DNA from: JAMLGJ01 sp047972145
GTDB taxonomy: Bacteria > Actinomycetota > Acidimicrobiia > Acidimicrobiales > Microtrichaceae
DNA length: 15,754 bases
Direction of reading: 5' to 3'
Assembly: GCA_047972145.1 (NCBI GenBank)
Contig: JBKEAI010000018.1
Coordinates: 1 to 15,754, forward strand
Part shown: piece after piece, positions 1 through 5,502 of the stretch
Layout: each line of letters starts with the position of its first letter
Position numbering within the stretch: the first letter of the stretch is position 1
Notes under the pieces: model-generated
Seen by the model: the letters and a program-made list of their open reading frames with translations, nothing else
Database searches by the model: none
What the model was told of the DNA's origin: nothing
Made by a program: the position numbers and the translations under genes

Positions 1-20
1 AATTGGTGCATCAATTGGTG
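1..20. repeat. Short direct repeat, possible integrase arm site
   Basis: The octamer AATTGGTG occurs twice, at 1-8 and 13-20, with starts 12 bp apart, at the outer side of the tRNA-derived attachment core. Short direct repeats near a core are typical of arm-type sites bound by tyrosine integrases, but that role is an inference. The window starts here, so further copies to the left cannot be seen. Confidence 0.3.
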
Positions 21-49
21 GCAACATAGAGCCACATACAGCGACAACA

Positions 50-103
50 GGGGGTCAAGAATCCGCATGATTATGCGGATCACGACCCCCTGCCACGGGC
101 AGG
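50..103. repeat. Nested inverted repeats in the left arm of the attachment site
   Basis: GGGGGTC (50-56) pairs with GACCCCC (84-90). Inside it, ATCCGCAT (61-68) pairs with ATGCGGAT (73-80) around a 4-nt loop. Directly beside this, CCTGCC (89-94) pairs with GGCAGG (98-103) around ACG. The stop codon of the leftward HTH gene (complement of 55-57) lies in the outer stem, so the structure may end that gene's transcript, although no T-run follows on either strand. It could instead be a protein-binding site of the recombination complex. Confidence 0.55.
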
Positions 104-420
104 CCGGTTCCCTCGTAAAGAACAGGTCGTGGGTTCAAATCCCACAGTCGGCTCTCATCGGCCCCCGCCTCGGCGGGGGCCTTTCCTGTTTCCAGCCAGT
201 GCGGATCAACGCCAGTGACGTCTGCCCACGCGATCAGGTAGGGCCGAGTCGGAACGCGCCGCCCATTCTCGTAATTGCCCACGGAGGTGCGCGAGATGCC
301 CAGGGCCTCGGCCAGCTCGGCCTGATCCATCTCAGCGTGCTCGCGCGCGCGGCGTAGGCGGTCGGTCAATTCGAACTCGGGAATCACGCGGGCCCGCTGT
401 GCTGTGAGTTGCATCGTCAT
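55..420 (-). CDS. XRE-family HTH repressor candidate overlapping attP
   Basis: This 121-residue protein has a Cro/C1-type helix-turn-helix at about residues 17-75, with the characteristic QAELAEALGISRTSVGNYENG segment interior to it. After residue 80 the frame is antisense to the tRNA terminator and tRNA-Thr 3' half; residues 90-103 contain the signature LWDLNPRP that such readings give. The natural core protein therefore ends near residue 80, and the tail depends on what lies left of the attachment core. The start at 420 has a close alternative at 414; the Shine-Dalgarno match is weak. It is transcribed divergently from the early genes, which suits a lysogeny repressor. No protease or dimerisation domain is visible, and a regulator other than the immunity repressor remains possible. 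Confidence 0.75.
   Translation of the reverse strand: MTMQLTAQRARVIPEFELTDRLRRAREHAEMDQAELAEALGISRTSVGNYENGRRVPTRPYLIAWADVTGVDPHWLETGKAPAEAGADESRLWDLNPRPVLYEGTGLPVAGGRDPHNHADS
107..153 (+). other. attP: 3' half of tRNA-Thr(CGU): phage attachment core (attP)
   Basis: This stretch folds as the 3' half of a tRNA. An anticodon stem GTTC/GAAC surrounds the loop CTCGTAA (112-118, anticodon CGT). A typical 5-nt variable region AGGTC (124-128) follows, then a perfect 5-bp T stem (129-133 with 141-145) around the loop TTCAAAT. The acceptor strand AGTCGGC (146-152) and discriminator T come last. No 5' half is present: the expected acceptor GCCGACT and a D arm are missing upstream. A tRNA 3' end inside phage sequence is the classic attachment core of tyrosine-integrase phages. 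With phage-like sequence on both sides it fits attP better than attL or attR. Confidence 0.7.
160..187 (+). terminator. Rho-independent terminator behind the tRNA core
   Basis: GGCCCCCGCC (160-169) and GGCGGGGGCC (172-181) form a perfect GC-rich 10-bp inverted repeat followed by TTTCCTGTTT. It lies 6 bp past the tRNA 3' end in tRNA orientation. Phages that integrate into a tRNA 3' end often carry the downstream terminator so that the rebuilt host tRNA still terminates. On the minus strand the same bases are codons of the HTH gene (residues 80-87), so the leftward mRNA also carries this hairpin. Confidence 0.7.
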
Positions 421-515
421 GTTGACATTTTCTCACGAACGCGCCAGTTGGCAACCTCGTGCGCATTCGGCGTGTCGAAATGACAACCGTGTAATTTGCC
501 GTCTATCGTGCTCAT
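421..515. promoter_or_regulatory. Divergent early control region with putative operators
   Basis: This spacer separates the leftward HTH gene from the rightward early genes. A 13-bp dyad TGTC-N5-GACA lies at 473-485. Related half sites appear as GTTGACAT at 421-428 and, inverted, as ATGTCAAC at 516-523 over the first codons of the next gene. A -10-like TGTAAT at 490-495 follows the central dyad, so a repressor bound there would block rightward initiation. The -35 element is poor (TTCGGC, 466-471). TTGACA at 422-427 lacks a good partner -10. Promoter assignments are tentative; the repeated motif is directly visible. Confidence 0.4.
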
Positions 516-695
516 ATGTCAACGACGTTGCCCAAACTGCTCACTACTCGCGAACTGGCATCTGCACGCGGCCTCACTCGGCAAGCGATCTCGCGCGCGG
601 TTCGCGAGCACCGTATCGAGCCTGCCGCCACGCTGGCAAATGGGGCCTATCTGTTCACTGAGGATCAGGCTGATGCTGAGGGTGGCGAGTCGTGA
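516..695 (+). CDS. Small HTH DNA-binding protein (Cro/excisionase-like)
   Basis: This 59-residue protein starts at ATG 516 right after the control region. Residues 7-52 resemble a short winged helix-turn-helix: LLTTRELASARGLTRQAISR interrogates as helix-turn-helix, followed by a wing-like turn ending near YLFTEDQA. It is the first rightward gene opposite the repressor candidate, which is where phages keep Cro-like or excisionase proteins. There is no clear Shine-Dalgarno; if transcription starts near 502 the leader is very short. Its stop overlaps a GTG at 692 as GTGA. Codons are less GC-rich at third positions than in the structural genes. The exact role (Cro, Xis or other) cannot be decided from sequence. 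Confidence 0.6.
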   Translation: MSTTLPKLLTTRELASARGLTRQAISRAVREHRIEPAATLANGAYLFTEDQADAEGGES

Positions 696-733
696 GTGTC
701 GAGCCTGGGGCTGTTCTGGGTTTGGTTGTCGCG

Positions 734-1114
734 CTAGTTGTGGGCGGTGGTGTCGCTGTGTTTGTGATGCGCCCAGATCGCCCACAGCAGCATGATGCTG
801 AGCCATACCGCCGCCAGGATGCTTGCACCAGCTATTCCATACCCGAGGGCACCCTCAAGGTCTTCACCGAGTACGAGTATGCAGAGGTTGGCGAGCATCA
901 CCAGCACGCCGAACGCGGCGGCCCAGAACGTCGCGCCCGCTTGCGCATAGCGATGGTTTTTGATTGCAACCTGGGTGCCGCTATCGATGTAGAGACCGAC
1001 AGTTTCACGATATCGCCAGGCACCGCGCAGGCGGGTGGTGAAGGCGACCGCGAGCAGCAGCATCACGAGCACCTGAGCGACGACGCCAGCCGTCGCGGCG
1101 ACGAAAACGAACAT
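734..1114 (-). CDS. Predicted three-helix membrane protein, leftward
   Basis: This 126-residue minus-strand frame has three clear hydrophobic segments, at about residues 2-25, 59-82 and 90-114, separated by a basic loop rich in Arg, Lys and His (26-58) and a short acidic turn. Its start has AGGAT 7-8 bases upstream. A plus-strand frame covers the same bases (692-1129) and has 4-bp overlaps with both neighbours, but beyond its first 30 residues it is a hydrophilic run rich in Glu, His, Asp and Gln, as expected from the antisense of membrane segments. I favour the minus frame. Being transcribed with the repressor, it could be a lysogenic-conversion or superinfection-exclusion protein, but no family was recognised. 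Confidence 0.5.
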   Translation of the reverse strand: MFVFVAATAGVVAQVLVMLLLAVAFTTRLRGAWRYRETVGLYIDSGTQVAIKNHRYAQAGATFWAAAFGVLVMLANLCILVLGEDLEGALGYGIAGASILAAVWLSIMLLWAIWAHHKHSDTTAHN

Positions 1115-1125
1115 GGGGACATCCT

Positions 1126-1986
1126 ATGAGCCTCGAATCCATGTCGCTCGTGTGGGCACACTCGCAGGCCGAGGGCTCGGCGCTGCTCGCGCTGCTCGCG
1201 ATTGCCGACCATGACGGCGATGGCGGCTCGTGGCCCTCGATGGATACCATCGCGCAGCACGCCCGCGTGACACGCGAGACCGCCCGCAAGCTCGTGCGCA
1301 AGCTCGAAGAACTCGGTGAGATTACCACCGACCGCAACGGTGGTGGCGGGCTCCGTACCGCGAACCACATGCGCACCAACCGCTACGAAATCACCCTCGA
1401 ATGCCCGCCCTCGTGCGACCGCTCGGCACGTCATAGGGAACGCACAGAAGTTATCCACACCCCCCTCCGCACGGAGGGCCCTCCGCACGGAGGGGCCCCC
1501 TCCGTGCGGAGGGGTACCCCCCCTCCGCACGGAGGGGCGAACCACCCTAGAAACACCCTTAAGGGGAACTCAGAACAGAACCTTGTGGATAACTCCGCGA
1601 ACGACCGCGAAATTTCATCTTCAAACCAAGCGGGGGCCGAACCCGATTCCATCTCCGGGATCTTCACGGACGCCGAGCAGGCGGCATACGCCGCGCACGT
1701 CGCTCACCACCAACGAGTGAAGCGCCCTGACCTCGGGAGGCCGGGTGTGCCCGACGCGCCCCGCTATCCCCGCTACGACCCCCGCACCGTGCCCGAACCC
1801 CCGCCGCCTGTCTCGCCCGCCCAGCGCGCCGCGAACCAGGCAGCGGCGCAGCTCCCGTGCAGAGCCTCGCCCTCGACCACGGGGCGGCACTTCATCCCGG
1901 CCGGTACCGGCACCGCATGCATCTACTGCAACACCCCATCCACCACCATCCTCGACCAAGCCAACCAACTGGAGACCACACCATGA
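1126..1986 (+). CDS. Winged-helix replication initiator / replisome organiser
   Basis: This 286-residue protein has an N-terminal winged helix-turn-helix (about residues 5-90), with the pattern WPSMDTIAQHARVTRETARK typical of HTH_36-type phage replication proteins. It is followed by a low-complexity linker (108-165) and a Pro/Ala-rich C-terminal half ending in a small Cys pair, CIYC (265-268), with another Cys at 245. No ATPase or primase motifs are seen, so it would recruit host replication proteins rather than unwind DNA. The linker codons contain an origin-like array of palindromes and DnaA boxes, as in lambda O. GGGGA about 8 bases upstream supports ATG 1126. It overlaps the next small frame by 4 bp. 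Confidence 0.75.
   Translation: MSLESMSLVWAHSQAEGSALLALLAIADHDGDGGSWPSMDTIAQHARVTRETARKLVRKLEELGEITTDRNGGGGLRTANHMRTNRYEITLECPPSCDRSARHRERTEVIHTPLRTEGPPHGGAPSVRRGTPPPHGGANHPRNTLKGNSEQNLVDNSANDREISSSNQAGAEPDSISGIFTDAEQAAYAAHVAHHQRVKRPDLGRPGVPDAPRYPRYDPRTVPEPPPPVSPAQRAANQAAAQLPCRASPSTTGRHFIPAGTGTACIYCNTPSTTILDQANQLETTP
1451..1592. other. ori: Candidate replication origin inside the initiator gene
   Basis: A perfect DnaA box TTATCCACA lies at 1451-1459 and a second perfect copy in inverted orientation (TGTGGATAA) at 1584-1592. Four 16-bp palindromes sit between them at 1463-1536, followed by a less GC-rich stretch (about 1550-1583) containing CCTTAAGG. Iterons between DnaA boxes inside an initiator gene match known phage and plasmid origins. 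Function is inferred: no replication data are available, and the spacer is only modestly AT-rich. Confidence 0.55.
1463..1536. repeat. Four copies of a 16-bp palindrome (iterons)
   Basis: The unit CCCTCCGCACGGAGGG is present at 1463-1478, 1479-1494 and 1521-1536, and with the opposite centre (CCCTCCGTGCGGAGGG) at 1498-1513. Each unit has 7-bp arms around a 2-bp centre and can form a hairpin. Units 1 and 2 abut, so their junction is a further palindrome (1472-1485). In the protein they encode a Gly/Pro/Arg-rich linker (residues 113-137) in changing frames, which suggests selection acts on the DNA. Confidence 0.9.
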
Positions 1987-2063
1987 CAAACCCCACCACC
2001 CACGCAACCCCGGCCTCAGGCTCCGAAGCCGTCACCCAGATCGAAGCGGAGGCTCGCGCATGA
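1983..2063 (+). CDS. Tiny coupling ORF, 26 residues
   Basis: ATG 1983 overlaps the initiator stop as ATGA, and its own stop overlaps the next gene's start (2060) as ATGA, so it exactly bridges the two. The product is short, rich in Thr and Ala, and has no recognisable domain. It may be a genuine small protein or mainly a way of passing ribosomes from the initiator gene to the next gene. Confidence 0.35.
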   Translation: MTNPTTHATPASGSEAVTQIEAEARA

Positions 2064-2512
2064 CTCACGAACTCCGCGCCCGCGTACGCCGCTACCCCTA
2101 CGCACCGACACGCGCCGAGCAGACCCGCTACGGCCTCGGCAGCAGCAAACCCTGGTCAGCAACGCTCATCGCCGCCCTCGAAGACACCACCGGTCGCCAG
2201 ATCGCCCTCAGAGCCCACTACGCGCCCACCTGGGCTGAGGCGATGCAGCAGGCGTACGCCATGCTCGCCGCCGAAGATCGGCGGCTGATGGACGCCGTGC
2301 ACGCCTCACGAGCGAGCAGGCGTCTCGCCGGTTCTGTACCAACCCCACCTGATACAAAACCGGCGAAGCCCGCCTGCCGCCTCTGCCACCCCCTCACCGA
2401 CCAGCTACACTCCGGCCGCCACCCGCACCGCCCGCTCATCGGCCGTGAGGTCTACGCCCACTGTGACGGCACCCCCGACGCCGACCCGCACACGATGGAG
2501 GCCACCGCATGA
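2060..2512 (+). CDS. Early protein with a Cys/His-rich C-terminus, unknown function
   Basis: This 150-residue protein starts at ATG 2060, which overlaps the upstream stop. Residues 1-90 are a basic, probably helical region. The C-terminal part carries CRLCH (106-110) and a later C135 within YAHCDG, with His residues between, which could form a small zinc-binding site. The pattern resembles the short zinc-finger tails of many actinophage early proteins but matches no family I can name. It overlaps the next gene by 4 bp and lies in the early operon between the initiator and the HNH-terminase block, so a nucleic-acid-related role is plausible. Confidence 0.65.
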   Translation: MTHELRARVRRYPYAPTRAEQTRYGLGSSKPWSATLIAALEDTTGRQIALRAHYAPTWAEAMQQAYAMLAAEDRRLMDAVHASRASRRLAGSVPTPPDTKPAKPACRLCHPLTDQLHSGRHPHRPLIGREVYAHCDGTPDADPHTMEATA

Positions 2513-2718
2513 GCGTCTTCACGGCCTACTCGGCCGCTAGCGAGCGCCACACCGCAATCCACCGGCACGAGGCGATCGATGCGCTGGATGCGGTGTACCC
2601 GCTCGTGTGCGTGCCCGTCTCGGGGGACATGCTCGCCGTGCTCACCAGGGGCACACGCCGCGAGGCTGCACGCCGCCGCAGGATCGCTCTCACCGCAGCG
2701 AGGGAGGCGGGGCGGTGA
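2509..2718 (+). CDS. Small hypothetical early protein
   Basis: This 69-residue protein starts at ATG 2509, overlapping the previous stop as ATGA, and ends overlapping the next GTG start (2715). The last third is strongly basic (RGTRREAARRRR, residues 47-58), which may contact DNA or RNA. No membrane segment or known motif is visible. The overlaps on both sides and matching codon use support it as a real gene. Confidence 0.6.
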   Translation: MSVFTAYSAASERHTAIHRHEAIDALDAVYPLVCVPVSGDMLAVLTRGTRREAARRRRIALTAAREAGR

Positions 2719-2921
2719 GTGTGCAGCGTCGGCAGGCTGATCGGTGGTTGACGACGGCTGAGGCTGCCGTCGTGATGGGGATTACGACTCGGGCGCTGGA
2801 GCGGTTGCGGGGTGCTGGCCGGGGGCCGGTGTTCACGCGGGTGGGCCGGTACCCGAAGTATCGCCTCTCGCATGTCCTGGCCTACCTGGAGGCGCGCTCG
2901 GTGGTGGGCCGCGATGAGTGA
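2715..2921 (+). CDS. Excisionase/MerR-like HTH protein
   Basis: This 68-residue protein starts at GTG 2715, chosen because it overlaps the upstream stop as GTGA and has GGGAGG at a good distance. Residues 11-62 follow the HTH_17/MerR-like excisionase pattern: WLTTAEAAVVMGITTRALERL forms the helix-turn-helix, GRGPVFTRVGRYPKYRLSHV the wing and strand, then an ending helix AYLEAR. Family members bend DNA for excision or act as small regulators. Lying next to the HNH-terminase block rather than the attachment site, it may be a regulator of the late genes or a packaging-site binder. GTG, CTG and GCG codons are more frequent here than in the neighbours. Confidence 0.72.
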   Translation: MSVQRRQADRWLTTAEAAVVMGITTRALERLRGAGRGPVFTRVGRYPKYRLSHVLAYLEARSVVGRDE

Positions 2922-3648
2922 GCGGGTGAGTGGGCGCGCCTCGACGGTGCTGACGGCTCGGGTGCTGGAGGAGTATGGGCCGGTGTGCTGGCTCCAGCTC
3001 CCCGGCTGCACCCGGCGTGCCACGACCAAGGATCACGTGGTGCCCCTCGACCACGGCGGCACGGACACGCTCGACAACCTGCGCCCCGCCTGCCACTCGT
3101 GCAACTCGAAGCGGCAGAACCTCGCGATCAGTGGCGTGGGCGGCATCAACGTGACCGTCATCGTGGGGCCACCGGCCGCGGGGAAGTCGAGCTGGGTGCG
3201 TGAGCACGCCCGCCCGACCGACATCGTGATCGACCTGGACCGGCTCGCTGCCGCGCTGATGCCAGGCGACAGCCTCGACGTGCACGACTACCCGCAGCAT
3301 ATCCGCAACGTCGCGATCAGCGCACGCAAGTCAGCGATCAGTCGAGCCCTGCGCACCAACGCCCGGTGCGGGGTGTGGCTGATCCACGCCGTGCCGCAGC
3401 GCGCCGAGCTGCAACAGTATGCGCGGCTCCGCTATCGCATCGTCACCCTCGACCCCGGCCGTGTCGAGGTCGAGGCGAGGGTGGCACGGCTCCGCCCGCT
3501 CGACTCGCAGCAGGGCGTCGCGCGTTGGTACGCGAGATACCCAGACGGTGCGGCCACTGTCGCGCTCGTCACTGCCCATCGTCCCATCGCATCTGTGTCT
3601 CGCGACGACGCAACATCACCCCCGGCCGAGCCGTCGCGGGCGTGGTGA
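2914..3648 (+). CDS. HNH endonuclease fused to a P-loop kinase-like domain
   Basis: This 244-residue protein has two domains. Residues 20-70 form a zinc-supported HNH nuclease: C25, C32, C60 and C63 as metal ligands, D40-H41 as the catalytic start and the LDNL (53-56) and H61 positions. Residues 79-215 form a P-loop NTPase with Walker A GPPAAGKSS (85-93), the acidic VIDLD strand (105-109) and downstream Arg-rich segments, resembling polynucleotide- or nucleoside-kinase-like AAA_33 proteins. HNH proteins next to terminase genes assist DNA cleavage at cos in HK97-like phages. The added kinase domain could modify cut ends or hydrolyse NTP to regulate cutting; that is inference. The start overlaps the preceding stop by 8 bp. 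Confidence 0.85.
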   Translation: MSERVSGRASTVLTARVLEEYGPVCWLQLPGCTRRATTKDHVVPLDHGGTDTLDNLRPACHSCNSKRQNLAISGVGGINVTVIVGPPAAGKSSWVREHARPTDIVIDLDRLAAALMPGDSLDVHDYPQHIRNVAISARKSAISRALRTNARCGVWLIHAVPQRAELQQYARLRYRIVTLDPGRVEVEARVARLRPLDSQQGVARWYARYPDGAATVALVTAHRPIASVSRDDATSPPAEPSRAW

Positions 3649-3749
3649 CCGCGCCCGTTTTTCTGGTGGAGCTGCCCAGCCACCCTACAGTACCCCCCTC
3701 CCTTTCTCTCTCAAACCGGCCCAGAAAAAAACCTGATGAGGAACCCGAA
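3649..3749. other. Intergenic region upstream of terminase; candidate cos/promoter
   Basis: These 101 bp hold no gene. They include an imperfect dyad at 3665-3684 (GGTG/CACC outer, GCTG/CAGC inner), a pyrimidine tract at about 3692-3712 and a run of seven A at 3724-3730. AGGA before 3750 serves the small terminase. Cohesive-end sites in HK97-like phages lie between the HNH gene and small terminase, so this is the best cos location here, but the ends cannot be read from sequence alone. Confidence 0.3.
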
Positions 3750-4076
3750 ATGACCGCTTCGACTGGCCTCGTGCTCGACCTATTTGCGGAGCAATCGCAA
3801 GCGAAATACGGCGATTCCGATACCGTTGCGACGGTACGGGCTCTGATCGCCGAGATTGAGGGTGAGGGGCGCATGACTCCGCGCCTGCGGGTCTACTGCT
3901 CGCAGGCGATCAAGTACGCGGGCATCATGGATCAGCCCAAGTCGGCTGTGGCGGCCGTGCAGGCGGGCGTGCAGCTCACCGAACTGATCGAGGCGCACCT
4001 GACCCCGCAGCAGGCCACGGAGGGCGGGCTGATCGAGCAACTGATCGAAGCGTTGGAGGGTGATCCGTTTGCGTGA
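3750..4076 (+). CDS. terS: Terminase small subunit
   Basis: This 108-residue protein sits directly before the large terminase and overlaps it by up to 17 bp. It is predicted to be mainly helical, with a central segment (residues 27-58) typical of the P27/actinophage small terminases that bind the packaging site, and a C-terminal helix rich in Glu and Leu that would contact the large subunit. ATG 3750 is preceded by GAGGAA at suitable spacing. The assignment depends on position, size and general pattern more than on a strong motif. Confidence 0.72.
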   Translation: MTASTGLVLDLFAEQSQAKYGDSDTVATVRALIAEIEGEGRMTPRLRVYCSQAIKYAGIMDQPKSAVAAVQAGVQLTELIEAHLTPQQATEGGLIEQLIEALEGDPFA

Positions 4077-5502
4077 GATGCCCGAGCCCCGGTACATGAC
4101 GCCGCGCACGCCGGGAGCGAAGACCGGTCTGCGCCGGGTCGCGCAACTCGCCCGCGCGATGGGTCGGCCGCTGATCCCGTGGCAGGTCGAGGCCGTGAAG
4201 GGCGCGACCGAGATAGACCCCGACACCGGCACGTTCCGCTACTCGCGCGTGGTGATCACCACGCCCCGCCAGGTCGGGAAAACCACCATCGACGGCATGC
4301 AATCCATGACGAACATGTTTCTCGGGCCTGACCGCCGCTCCTGGTACACCGCGCAGGACGGCACCAAGGCGCGCGAGGTGTTCCGCGGGTTCATGGATCA
4401 GATCGAGAAGACCTACTACCAGCCCGCCCTGCCGCGCCTGATGCGCGGCAACGGTGCCGAAGTCATCCAGACACTCCGGGGGAGCGAGTACCGGCCGTTC
4501 GTGCCCAACGCGGAATCGCTGCACTCGAAGCAAGCCGACCGCGTGACGCTCGATGAGGTGTGGACCTACACGAAGCTGCAAGGCAACGCGATCATCCAAG
4601 CCGCCGACGCCCCGATGAGTACCCGCCTCGCCACCACCGGGCACGAACCCCAGCTCGTCATCATGTCCACGGAGGGCACCGCCGAAAGCGAGTGGTACAA
4701 CCCCATCCTGGACGAACTCCGCGCGAACCCCGACCCCGAAACCTTCCTCGTTGACTTCGGCCTCCGAGCCGACGAAGACCCCACCGACCTGAAGCTCGTT
4801 GCGCGCAGGCATCCCGGCTACGGCCACCTGTTCAACATGCGCAGCCTCGAAAAGCGGTTCGCGAGCTACCAAGGCGACACGGCCGGGTTTGCGCGCGCCT
4901 ACGGCAACCGCCGCACCGGCTCGACCGAGCGCGTCATCAGCTTGGCCTCCTGGAACGCGGGGCGCACCCGCGAACCCATCCCGGAAGACTCACCCATCGC
5001 GGTCGGCGCGGCAGTCGGCGTGGACGACACCGACGCCGCAATCACGATGACCGGCATGCACCCCACGCTCGGGAAGCTCACCGAAGTCATCCGCGACGGA
5101 CACCGCGAGGGCTCCGCATGGGTGCTCCTGCGCCTCAAGGAACTCCAAGCCAACGCGGGCAGGCCCGTGCCCGTCGCTATCGACGTGCGCGGCCCCTCCG
5201 CCGCGCTCTACGACCAGGCCGTGCGCGCGGGCCTCCCACTTATCGACATCACGACCACCGCCGTCGCCGCGGGCTGCCAGAGCCTCCTCCAGGGCCTCGA
5301 TACTGGCGAGTGGCACTACCGGTCACACCCCGCCCTCGAAGCCGCCGCAGACCTCGCCGCGAGGCGCTGGGTCCAAGACGGCGCATGGCTCTGGGGACGC
5401 CGCGCCTCGGTCGGGTCCATCGCGGCCCTCGAAGCCGCCACGCTCTCATCCTGGGGCATCGATCATCTCCCCACCGATCCCGGTATACAGTTGTGGGTTT
5501 GA
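4060..5502 (+). CDS. terL: Terminase large subunit
   Basis: This 480-residue packaging motor has Walker A TPRQVGKT (68-75), Walker B TLDEVW (163-168, catalytic E166), a coupling motif STEGT (203-207) and a C-terminal RNase H-like nuclease with acidic positions D322/D323, D375 and D469. Full length for HK97-type large terminases. Start is ambiguous: GTG 4060 gives the longest frame, but GGAGGG (4055-4060) is placed ideally for TTG 4069 and too near for 4060; ATG 4078 lies just past the small-terminase stop. All options keep every motif. It translocates DNA into the prohead through the portal and cuts it at the end. Confidence 0.93.
   Translation: MIRLREMPEPRYMTPRTPGAKTGLRRVAQLARAMGRPLIPWQVEAVKGATEIDPDTGTFRYSRVVITTPRQVGKTTIDGMQSMTNMFLGPDRRSWYTAQDGTKAREVFRGFMDQIEKTYYQPALPRLMRGNGAEVIQTLRGSEYRPFVPNAESLHSKQADRVTLDEVWTYTKLQGNAIIQAADAPMSTRLATTGHEPQLVIMSTEGTAESEWYNPILDELRANPDPETFLVDFGLRADEDPTDLKLVARRHPGYGHLFNMRSLEKRFASYQGDTAGFARAYGNRRTGSTERVISLASWNAGRTREPIPEDSPIAVGAAVGVDDTDAAITMTGMHPTLGKLTEVIRDGHREGSAWVLLRLKELQANAGRPVPVAIDVRGPSAALYDQAVRAGLPLIDITTTAVAAGCQSLLQGLDTGEWHYRSHPALEAAADLAARRWVQDGAWLWGRRASVGSIAALEAATLSSWGIDHLPTDPGIQLWV

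Noticed and set aside
60..153. A complete tRNA-Thr gene
   Set aside because: Only the anticodon arm, T arm and 3' acceptor strand fit. No GCCGACT acceptor strand or D arm is present upstream, so it is a partial tRNA.
692..1129. Rightward 145-residue protein in the early operon
   Set aside because: Its 4-bp overlaps with both neighbours are attractive, but most of it is a hydrophilic Glu/His/Asp/Gln-rich run opposite clear membrane helices. Kept only as an alternative.
1463..1536. CRISPR array
   Set aside because: The units are contiguous palindromes of 16 bp with 0-7 bp between them; there are no unique spacers and no cas genes.
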